From Paulinella micropora (taxonomy: Eukaryota; Cercozoa; Imbricatea; Euglyphida; Paulinellidae): a stretch of DNA of 44,368 bases. The position numbers and the translations under genes were made by a program. Below the pieces are notes generated by a model. That model was not told the origin of the DNA, did not search any database, and was given only the letters and a program-made list of their open reading frames with translations. Every line of letters starts with the position of its first letter. The stretch's first letter is position 1. Of the stretch, positions 35,841-44,368 are shown piece after piece. The stretch is from the NCBI GenBank assembly GCA_019918135.1, contig WBZZ01000609.1, positions 92,501-136,868 of the forward strand, given 5' to 3'.

Positions 35841-36441
35841 TTGGTGGCACTATAGACGGCTAAAAATGTTATCACATGGTTTTCAAGCGGGGATACGGAG
35901 GAACTAAAAATTTTGAGATATATTATGAAATAATATACAGAGAAAAATTTGTGAAATATTGTATGAAATAATATATATAGATAAGTGTGCTATAGTGGTA
36001 CCTATAGTAGTAAATTTTATTGATTTTGATATTGGTGTGTTTTTTTATGTCTTGATAAGTTCGCTCTTGATACTTCTGCTCCACATTCACATTTTATTTT
36101 TTCTTTTGCTTTCTTGTTCCTTTGCTCTCTATTTTTTTGTTCATATAATTGTTTAGAATTAGGTCTTATATATTCTTCCATTTACATAAATATATTTTTC
36201 GTTAATCTTTATAAGGAATAACGAAGCGGTTCGTTAATCTTTTTTTTTGTTATTGAAGGTAGAGGAAAACGAATTTATTTATTTTGCTTTCTTGTATTTA
36301 TCAAAAATTTTTGCTTTTTTATTTTGCTGTTTTGAGGCTTAGTATTGATTTGCGGGAAATCAATAGGAAGGACGATACATTTTACGAAGGTCGTTTTGAG
36401 GATACGAAAAAACGACCTAGTAAAATGTGTATTTATCTACT
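35841..36441. repeat. Right terminal inverted repeat (601 bp)
   Basis: Reverse complement of 16556-17161, ending ATTTATCTACT. It contains its own copy of the 54-residue zinc-finger gene. Length differs by 5 bases from the left repeat. Confidence 0.95.
36017..36181 (-). CDS. TIR-borne C2H2-type zinc-finger protein (right copy)
   Basis: Same 54 residues as 16815-16979, read inward from the right end. The one difference I see is a synonymous Asn codon (AAC against AAT). The element therefore carries two identical terminal genes facing inward. Confidence 0.75.
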   Translation of the reverse strand: MEEYIRPNSKQLYEQKNREQRNKKAKEKIKCECGAEVSRANLSRHKKTHQYQNQ

Positions 36442-36447
36442 GTTATC
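36442..36447. repeat. Target-site duplication, right copy (GTTATC)
   Basis: Exact match to 16550-16555, directly after the element's final CT. Confidence 0.93.
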
Positions 36448-36453
36448 GAGCCT

Positions 36454-36731
36454 TGATTAGCGAACTCTGCGTTACCAGCTTTAATCAGTTGCGCAAAGTC
36501 TGAAAGGAGAGGCATTAGGCCTCCTTCAGATAAGTGCAAGGGTCGACATGCAGTAGCAGTCGACAACATTTTGTGTGCTTGCTGAAGGCACCCACCTCAA
36601 ACGTGTCTTGTGGCTAGACAGCATAGCACAGACACACCAAATTGCTTCATCCCTACTAAATAATAATTTCCCCATTTCTACTGAACCGTAGGAATTTATT
36701 GATAGTTGAGTTTAACTCCTGTCTTCCGCAC
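36454..36731 (+). repeat. Candidate 5' LTR of the Copia element
   Basis: From TGATTAGCGA to about CTTCCGCA, just before a TGGTCCAACAAC string that could be a primer-binding site, ~10 bases before the gag ATG. The evidence for the start is a ~10-base similarity to the putative 3' LTR at the window end, so the limits are tentative. Confidence 0.35.
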
Positions 36732-36745
36732 TTTGGTCCAACAAC

Positions 36746-38209
36746 ATGGCTTACCCCATGTTCGGGATATCGTTTAGCAAACTGTTTAAAGTGGACCCAC
36801 CACCATTCAATAGCAAGGACCCGGACTGGGATAATTGGGAGTACGGGTTCCTAGCTACTATGGCGATATATGATCCACTGGGGATAGGCGAACTCCCACC
36901 CCATAAGACACACCCTTTGTATCTGCAAGCTAAAAAGACAAATATCTTCGAGTCCCCTGACACCCCACTTAATGAACCCTTCCTATCACCAGAAGAAGAA
37001 GAGGATGCCTCACAAGAGCAGGGAAAGAAAAAAAAATCTATTGTTAAGAGAGAAAGAAGTAGCTCATCTTCCAGCACCTCGCCAGCTGTGAAAACAGAAC
37101 AGAAAGATAGCTCTGCGTCTAGCTCTTCTTCTATCTCACCTCAACCCGTCATATCATCTGCTCCTGCACCTCGCGAACAAAAAGGACAACCGGGAATTCC
37201 CGTTCTGACTACTGAGTCCAGACCTAATCCTATCTTCGCATCCTTGTCTATAGAGAGGTATTACGAACAGATAGAAGAGAGAAGAAAGTTAAAACACAAC
37301 CGCTTCATTTTTGCTCTTTTAATTCCGTCCTGTAGCAAGGACAAGGAAGCTATGGCAGTGATTAGAACGGCTGGTACTGACGGAGTTGAGTGCTTTATGG
37401 CACTACGGAAGCGATATGGGGGGACTTGATCTGGTTAAATGGAAGGAACGTCAAGATTTCCTTGACTACTTCTACCCCAAGAAGATTCAAACGTGAGACC
37501 GTGGCTCACTGTCTTCCAATCTAATCTGACAGACCAAGAGGCAGTCATGAAGGTGCCCTACCCTGAACGTGTCAAAATAGAAATGGTTATGAAGAAGCTT
37601 GAACATCTGACTGAGTTTGACAGTTATAGGAATAAGGTCACAAGCTTCCTACCGGAAGAACGACCTGGATGGGAGTCGTTTGTTAAAGTAATAGAGCAGA
37701 TAGCACAGACGGAGGAATCTAAGTCTAAGATGAAAAAGCTCTATGTCTCTGGAGGTGGTTTTCGTACCTCCTCATGGAAAACTCACTCTGGATCTTGCAC
37801 TCGAAGTGACCCCATAACAGTCAATCTCATGGGGAACCAGACAGGGAAGGCACCTCTGCGTGAGGGATGCTTTAATTATCATGGGGACCATCAGATTAGG
37901 ATTTGTATCGTCCCTTGTACCCTCCCTGAGTGCCCACGAGATGGGCATGTCCCTGTCAACTGCCCCGTAAGAAAGAAAGCAGCTAGAATAGTTAACTTAG
38001 CTAAAGGAGTAGGAGAGCTGAGTCTAACTAAAACGAATAAGACTAAGGAGAGCAGTAAAGGGACGAGAAAGATGAGACGACAGAAGAAGGACGAAGGGAA
38101 GGAGAAAAGGAAGCTGAAAGCGTCTGATTTCATCAAGAAGAACACAGCCAAAACAAAGATAATTAGTCCGAGTGAATGCAGGAGGTTCCGACTCCTCTGC
38201 TTCTGGTAG
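36746..38209 (+). pseudogene. Copia gag with degenerate zinc knuckle
   Basis: Frame 36746-37429 (MAYPMFGISFSKLFKVDPPP, then a Ser/Glu-rich linker and a helical part) is continued in another phase at 37493-38209. The second frame has helical capsid-like sequence, then CFNYHGDHQIRICIVPC and CPRDGHVPVNC, Cys/His clusters of nucleocapsid type, and a Lys-rich tail. The two parts are separated by a stop at 37429 and a shift. Confidence 0.7.
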
Positions 38210-40699
38210 TTCTGAAGAAGAAGGAGAGGAGTCCGAAGCTCATGATTCAGAATCTGCTACTCTTGATGAAGAAGAAGGAGAGGAGGGAGTAGGAGAAATA
38301 GGGTAAATCAACCATATGTGATCCATAAATATGATGGAGAAAGAGGAAACGGACGAAGAAGAACCAAACCCATCACTTGATAGTACCCCACCCACTTCCT
38401 CTTTTGGACCATAAACATCGCCACCTCACGCATCAGAATTGAAGGACAAGAAGAGGGAGAGCAATACAGACGCACATGACATGCATGCTCATCATTCTGT
38501 CCCTCAATCCCCTTTATTCCCTCCTGAAAGACAATCGTTTCATTACCTCCCTTGACTTGGTGGGCGACCCAACACCTCTTGGGGTAATATACCCTATGGA
38601 GGATGGGTGGGGGCTTCGCCGTGTCAAAGGGGGGTTACAGGAAAGTTTTGATGAAATCCCGGGATTCTACCTTAATCCACTTGCGTGAGGAGGAAGGCCC
38701 ATTTTTCAATCTATGGGCGCAACCCATTAAGGGGAGCATGATTATCGTGTCAAACACGAAGCAGTGCGAAGAGTTCAATAAGAACAATGCTCGGTGCGCA
38801 TGGAAGGTAGGGGCCGTTCGGGCTCAAAGACCAGGCAGTCAGTATGCAAAAAGGATGGAAAAACATGGATGCGATTTCTGTTCCCACCATACCAGTAATG
38901 AACGGACTAGGAGTGAATTACTGGCAGTGGTTAGGGCACAACTGAACATGGGGGGTGTACCGTACCTACGCATTGATGCTAGCCCCTATGGATTGGGTAA
39001 TGCGACAGTGGATTAGAGTAGACCAGAACTCCCCTTCTATTCAGCCTGATCCTCTCGCGTCATCGCCCACACGCATGTCACCGCACAGACCTGTCTCTTC
39101 TCACAGCTCTAGTGTTACTCTACCTTCTCTCACAAGACATATGCTCCCTACTTCAACTGTATAACGTTCTAACTCAAACATAGAAACGAGCGAGAATGCT
39201 GAGGTTGCAGTAGGGAAACACTCAAAAGAGAGAGAGAATGAGGGAGAGACGATGACTGACGAAGATGACGATGAAACCGATTCCTATGCCTCTCCCCGGA
39301 AGCACTCTTCTTCCCCTGAACCATCTGTACAACGCTCGAACTTTAAGAAAGAGATGAGTAAGAGCGTGAGGATGGAGCAGGGGGAGAGGTAAAAAGGAAG
39401 TCAAGGAAGTACGCTCCTCGTTAGTACACCGTATCACACATTCCCCATCATCACGCCCTGCACCTGGCGAGTTGAATGAGGGGATAGATAGAGAGTTAGA
39501 GAGAGATAGGATTAGGAGGGATCCCACGATTGCATGGCGATGGGAAGAAGGGAAGATGATGATAGTCGGGGGAATGGGGAGATACCACCTCTTGGAGGGA
39601 TACAGAGGTTGGTCGGAGCGTTGGCAAAGGGTGCTAGAGAGCTAGAGGTGAGAAGATTCTCTCATTACCGGGAAGGACGGGGAAGTCAACGAGTTTTATG
39701 ATGAACTTTATATGGATATCCAAAGTTTCGTCATCCGATGGCTCACAAATGGAATAACCCTTTGCGAGAGGACTCATTGCGGGTTCCAACATCTTCGGAC
39801 TCAATTATCGGAATACCGAGAATATCTGCAACGCATAGGGGTAGAAGGAGAGAACGTCCGATACATTCCACCATCGAGACCCAGCACATCTTCAAACACC
39901 TCACCTACATCCTCCGAAAAAGAATGTGTCGTGATGATGCATGAAAGAGAGGAAGATGAGAAGGAGACACCTTAAAGGAGTATGGCGGGGATGGTTTGGG
40001 TAGATGATAGTGGGGCTAGCGAGTCCCAATCACCCCAATATTAAGGACGTGTTTTGTCAGAATGAAACACAATCCCCAGAGATTCAAAATCGCAAAAGGT
40101 AGCACCAAAACTGAGTACAAAGGAAAGGTTTTAATGGAACTATCAGGTTCAAACGGAGAGCCAATCCAGGTGTACGACTCGCACACAACTTACAATCCTC
40201 ACCTCAGTTACGGGCTTGTAGCTACTCAGCCTGGCTGAAACGAGGCTAGCGGTAGTTCATCAGAACAATCAGGTGGTTGTCGTGAAATCTCCATTCACAT
40301 CAAAGAAGAACAAATTGTCGCAAGGAGAAGATCTCTCCCAACAATTTGTTTGTATTTGACCACCAGGAATGGCCCCCTAGACCCAAATAAGAGATACGAG
40401 CCGGTACCGTTGTGAAGCAGAACGTGAAGGTAGCGGTGACGACACATCACCGTCTATTGTCTCATTCTGACTTCCACCCCACCACTCTGCCCAATCAACA
40501 ACCCTTCCTGTTTATCTTGATGTTTACTGTGATGATGTCCCATGTGTGTGTGGTTGGCGATGTCAGGAAAGTAAATCGTATGTTCCATTTTCTCACGAAA
40601 CAAACACAGAGAAGGGGGAGCGTTGTTCGCAAAGTTTGACTTGTTGTTTGTCTGGTTATACATGCACACATACTTCTCGAACTCATGAACACGATGTTG
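38210..40699 (+). pseudogene. Degraded gag-pol linker / protease region of the Copia element
   Basis: Short plus-strand frames follow one another in different phases (for example 38603-39016, 39712-39975). They are Ser/Glu-rich or Pro-rich linker-like sequence; around 40080-40250 a segment (PIQVYDSHTTYNPHLSYG) might be a protease relic. No catalytic motif can be assigned. Minus-strand frames here are shadows. Confidence 0.4.
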
Positions 40700-40739
40700 A
40701 TTGTCACATGACAAAATCACTTAATCCAGTTGTCAGACC

Positions 40740-41762
40740 TACTCATAGTGAGCATATTCACGCTACTGTTTTCCACCGCATGTGAAAACATAGAAGAGTT
40801 AAAGCGATGGAAAGAATGTCTCATTACATGGGCGTAAAGATAGTAGGAGCAGGATGGCGGGAGAGGATTATGAAGTGTGAGTACTGCTTAAGGAATAAAT
40901 TAAGAAAGCACCACACTTTCACCGGAACCATCATGTCGTATAACGCCATCCCGGGGTTCATATTTCTATGGACACTCAGGGATGGTGGAATACTACATCA
41001 TGGGATGGTAAACGGTACAAATTCACGGTCAAGTGCCTCGGTTCTAATTTCGAGCTCGACTATTATATGCGGCATAAGAATGAATTCTTCCCGTGTTTCC
41101 TTAAAGCAGTCACGTACTTTGAAAGGCACACAAACAAGAAAGTCAAATTTATTACTTGTGACCAGGAATATGGTCGTTACGCATCCTTTCAGGAGTGGAT
41201 TGACACAAACCAACCTATTTTAATTGAGGCTCCCACAGCAGAGAAACAGGCAGTCTCGAAGATAGAGAGGTCGCATCAAACCAATGGGGGTCCCGCACGA
41301 GCCATGCTTAGCGATGCGGACCTCCCTCCGTCTTTCTGGACGGAAATGGAGAAAAATGCCACGTACATCAACAATCTGCTCCCGATAGCAAAAGGACCCT
41401 TCAAGGACAAGTCCCCCTACGAAGTTATTCACTGTCGGAAACCTTATCTACATCATCTTCGCCCCAGTGGCACGGGTTGCGATGCCGTGATGAAGATAAA
41501 GGCCCGACGAGGTAAAGGCGAGAGGGGAAAGAAAGTCATCTTCTTAGGATACGAACGTAATACCGGGTTTTATCGGGTTTATGATCAGATTGCATGGGTA
41601 ATACACGGTAATGTCCGGAATGTTATGTTTGATGTCTGGAAACTGGGAAAAACAAGAGGCATCCAAAAGCCTCGAGGGAACAGCAGACGGGGATACGTTT
41701 TCGGTCGAGTGGGAATCGGCCACACCCCCTGCTGTTCCACCCATGTCCGAGAAGAAAGTTAG
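40740..41762 (+). pseudogene. Copia integrase relic
   Basis: A zinc-binding region ends CEYCLRNKLRKHH (near 40890). The catalytic core then continues in the frame 40968-41762: MDTQGWW (first Asp), FITCDQEYG (second Asp) and SKIERSHQTNGG (Glu), the DDE order. PPSFWTEMEKNATYINN and KVIFLGYERNTGFYRVYD are typical of the Copia integrase C-terminal part. A frameshift separates the zinc region from the core. Confidence 0.85.
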
Positions 41763-42310
41763 CTTTAGAGCGTCAGAAACTACACATAGCGAAGATACTC
41801 AAAATGCCCCCACTGCACTTTTAGCACCCGGATAGAACTGAATAGCGGAAATGACTCGGAAATCTCTGGGAGCGACAGTAACGGAGAAAACATCGCTCCC
41901 CAGCGTCATGATTTCAGTAAGCTTCCCCCGCTTATCCCTCCTACACCCTCTTCCAAGAGTGTAGGGAGTATAGGTCAGGGGGAGAGTGCTAAGGTAGTGG
42001 GGAAAAGGGGGAGGAAATCCAAACTTAAACTCGTATTGTCCGGGAAGGTCATTCAGATTCCAGCACGGGAATTCGGTGAAGAGTGGGCTAAAACCACGTA
42101 TGGGGATATGTGGGATACCACCATGCGGAAGGGAGTTACCCTAGAACCGTCTGCCCCCGTAGTCAGGAAAAGCAAACGATTCCCTGCCCATAACGTTAAG
42201 TTTGACGACGGAGTGACGGAGAAAATAATAGAATCTGAGATATTGAAGTATGAGGTTTCAGGGGAGTAGCGATACCCCAAGCCCTTGTATCAGATTCTCA
42301 GCAGGCTACT
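41763..42310 (+). pseudogene. Copia integrase-RT linker
   Basis: Broken plus-strand frames of linker type. 41997-42269 is basic and ends near a stop before RT. No domain is recognised. Confidence 0.35.
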
Positions 42311-43742
42311 ATGAAACCGGCACGCCCAGACCCCAATGTTACGAGCGAGTTCGGTCATGCCGAGGGGGAGAGAGTTAAGATAGCCGCTGAAAAGAACAAG
42401 CATCCCCCGGGTTGGAGATCTCACGAACGAGGAAACATTTCCCTTGAAAACGTCATCCCCGGGAAAACCAGAAGCAAACATATCTCGGTCTGCGCTAGAG
42501 AAGAGAGAATAGATTATTGCCTGGTAACGGAACAAGTTCCGGAATTCCCCGTGGTGCAAAAACCGAAAGATAGAAGGCAGGCGAGGGAGACAGAAGTCAA
42601 GCAGCAAGAGGAGCTCAAAGCTTTTGAATGGAAGAAAGAGAGTGAAGCGATAAGATCGGGTACTCCTATCATCCCTCTGAAATGGATAGACACTGTCAAA
42701 CAGCAAGGTACGACCGATGAATACCATAAAGCTAGGATCACTTTGAGAGGAGACCTCCTGAAAGCGGGGTTACAGTACGACCCTAAACGTACATATTCCC
42801 CCACCGCACATCATCGTACTATCCTCCTCATCATTGTTTTGGAATTGATCTTTGGCTCATTGACTTTACCACAGCTTATTTGCACGCTAAGATGCCTTAC
42901 GATATCTATGTCAAACCACTTCCGGGTTTCGAAAGGGAAGGCTACCTATGGCTCCTTAAGAAAGCTCTATACGGCCACCCGGAAGCTGGAAGACTATGGT
43001 ATGATCTGATGTCGAAGGAGATGGTAGAAAAGCAGGCTTTTATCAGTTCTCTTTAGACAGAGCTTCTTTCATTAAGCATGGGAGCAATCCCCTAACTACC
43101 CAGCTCCTCTGCTTCCACGTTGACGATGGGCTTCATGCGGCAACAGAAGCTAGTCACGTAGGGTTGGTAGATAGCTTAAAGAAGCACGGGTTCAGATGTA
43201 AGAACTTAGGGAAGGCGACGGAGTTTAAGAACATGCAGATAGTACAGTCTGAGAAAGGGATTTTATTGCACCAACGGAAGTATGAGCTTCTCATCCTAGG
43301 TGAGCTAGACTATATGAAAGAGGTGCATGCCAAAACCCCTTTCACTTCAGAGAACCCCGCACCCCTGAAAGTAGGTCACCGTCTCTTCAAGTACGATTTT
43401 AGATGTCTCATATTCTTAGCTGTTCATACCCGCCCTCTGCTCATATGCCCCCTAAGCATAGCTGCCAAACCCCAAGTACCATCCCCTGATATATCTTATG
43501 CCATGGTCCATAGGATGTTCCTGTGGTTGTTGACAACTAGAGCCCTGTTTTTCAAACGGGGTGATGAACGGTTAGTTAAGATGCTATCCGAAGGGTTTCG
43601 CATCCCTAGGCTCCCCAAATCATGGAGACCAGCTAGCGGTCCATCTGCCGCAGAAAATGCATTGGGCCTTTACGCGTGCACGTCTATGGACATCAACGAT
43701 TTCTGTGTCCCCGTGATAGCTTATAGAGAAGCTAGTCAATGA
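42311..43742 (+). pseudogene. Copia reverse transcriptase relic
   Basis: Frame 42311-43009 carries PLKWIDTVKQQG, ARITLRGD and TYSPTAHHRTILLI, the Copia RT opening. In another phase follow IDFTTAYLHAKMPYDIYVKP, LKKALYGHPEAGRLWYD and FHVDDGLHAAT, where HVDD stands for the usual YVDD. Frame 43164-43742 continues with the connection region. At least two frameshifts and one stop (near 43055) break it. Confidence 0.85.
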
Positions 43743-44280
43743 ACACCCACTCGTCGGGTACGTTGACTCAGACTTCGCCGGGGAGAAAGTCACGCGCAAG
43801 TCCCGTTCCGGATATATCTTTCTCTTCAATGGATCACCCATTGCTTGGTTCTCCAAACTTCAGACCGTCATAGCCCAGTCAACTCTCGAATCAGAGACCG
43901 TATCGGCCAACGAAGCGGTCAGGGAGCTATTGCCCTGAGACAGACCCTCCGTGATATCGGATTGCCCCCAAAAGGTTTTACCCCTTATTTGAAGATAATG
44001 AAGGTACCATATCCTTTGGAAAGAGGATTGGGGGAATCACAGACCAGACATATCGACGTAAGATACCACTTACTCGAAAAGTTGGTCAAAAGGGAGTTGT
44101 AAAGCTATTCCGGGTACCAACGGAGGATAATATCGCAGATATTTACCAAGATAAATTTCACGTGCGAAAAGTTCAATTACTTGGCGGATCAGATCTCGGT
44201 GAAGTTGGTAAAGGAATTTCTCGTCAAGTTCGGAAAGGAATTCAAGCTATGAGCACCGGATATATATTACGTGGTGTGAA
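43743..44280 (+). pseudogene. Copia RNase H relic and 3' end
   Basis: Directly after the stop at 43742 the frame reads VGYVDSDFAGEK, then SRSGYIFLFNGSPIAW and QSTLESETVSANEAVREL, the Copia RNase H signature (D, E, S-T-x-E). Frameshifts near 43935 and 44020 follow. Matching C-terminal text (EDNIADIYQDKF) ends near 44160. Confidence 0.8.
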
Positions 44281-44368
44281 GTATATTATATTCATTTTCA
44301 ATTGCGCTTTATATTAAGTTTTCGTAATTTTCCGTATATTTTATATTGAGGGGGCGTGATTTAGGCGA

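Larger units (their letters stand above)
16556..36441. mobile_element. Complete Polinton-like virus / virophage-like element
   Basis: A 19,886 bp AT-rich element with ~0.6 kb terminal inverted repeats, AG/CT ends and a 6 bp target duplication. It carries the six hallmark Polintovirus genes: rve integrase, protein-primed PolB, A32 ATPase, adenain-like protease, penton and major capsid. It also has a fibre-like protein, a GIY-YIG nuclease and several small proteins. The plus-strand order ATPase, (two proteins), protease, penton, capsid agrees with the Mavirus order as I remember it. With a capsid module it is a provirus, not only a transposon. Two genes have nonsense codons, seven have frameshifts, and the terminal repeats have diverged, so this copy is probably inactive. 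Whether it belongs to virophages, adintoviruses or another lineage needs a capsid tree. Confidence 0.97.
36454..44368 (+). mobile_element. Decayed Ty1/Copia LTR retrotransposon (right end cut off)
   Basis: Gag, zinc knuckle, integrase, reverse transcriptase and RNase H relics lie in this order on the plus strand; integrase before RT is the Copia order. Many stops and frameshifts break every module. The 3' end shows GAGGGGGCG, a polypurine-like tract, then TGATTTAGGCGA as the window ends; a similar TGATTAGCGA at 36454 may be the 5' LTR start. The element begins almost at the right edge of the Polinton-like insertion. Confidence 0.85.

Noticed and set aside
16556..36441. Alternative genetic code (TAA or TGA as sense) for the element
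   Set aside because: Capsid, ATPase, PolB and others end at TAG, TGA and TAA in plausible places, and seven genes carry frameshifts that a code change cannot explain; kept only as a minor alternative in the findings.
1..44368. CRISPR arrays, tRNA or rRNA genes
   Set aside because: I saw no regular direct-repeat/spacer array and no tRNA or rRNA sequence; the tandem repeat at 1730-2008 has no variable spacers. A covariance-model scan was not possible here.

Overview
The window is eukaryotic nuclear DNA, probably from a protist or alga; I cannot name the species. Supporting this are long microsatellites, intronless retroelement ORFs and an AT-rich virus-like element embedded in DNA that is visibly richer in GC. 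Almost everything recognisable is mobile: three LTR-type retroelements and one complete virus-like DNA transposon.

Layout. (1) 1-2150: microsatellites, a MITE-like inverted repeat and a tandem repeat. (2) 2154-12775: a Ty3/Gypsy retrotransposon with two ~476 bp LTRs that differ at roughly seven sites, so a fairly young insertion. Gag and Pol share a frame and are separated by one UGA codon. (3) 12970-16136: a minus-strand, gag-only, degraded element between 182/184 bp direct repeats, with CCCH and CCHC zinc fingers. (4) 16556-36441: a complete 19,886 bp Polinton-like virus or virophage-like element. (5) 36454-44368: a decayed Ty1/Copia element that runs off the window.

The Polinton-like element is the main discovery. 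It starts with AG, ends with CT, has ~0.6 kb terminal inverted repeats and is flanked by a perfect 6 bp target duplication GTTATC (16550-16555 and 36442-36447). It encodes an rve integrase, protein-primed DNA polymerase B, A32-type packaging ATPase, adenain-like cysteine protease, penton (minor capsid) and major capsid protein, plus a fibre with an S74 chaperone, a GIY-YIG nuclease and several small proteins. The plus-strand order ATPase, protease, penton, major capsid matches the order I recall for Mavirus-type virophages. Most replication and integration genes lie on the minus strand near the two ends; the structural genes are on the plus strand in the middle. Four structural transcription units share a TTTTTTTGCT motif just upstream, a candidate late promoter.

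Capsid, penton, ATPase and polymerase ORFs are intact, but the integrase has two in-frame stops, another small gene has one, and seven genes carry frameshifts, mostly at homopolymers. The two terminal repeats have also diverged. The copy is therefore probably a decaying provirus, although assembly errors at homopolymers could explain part of this (the Gypsy gag has one such frameshift as well). A 54-residue zinc-finger gene inside the terminal repeat is nevertheless intact in both copies.
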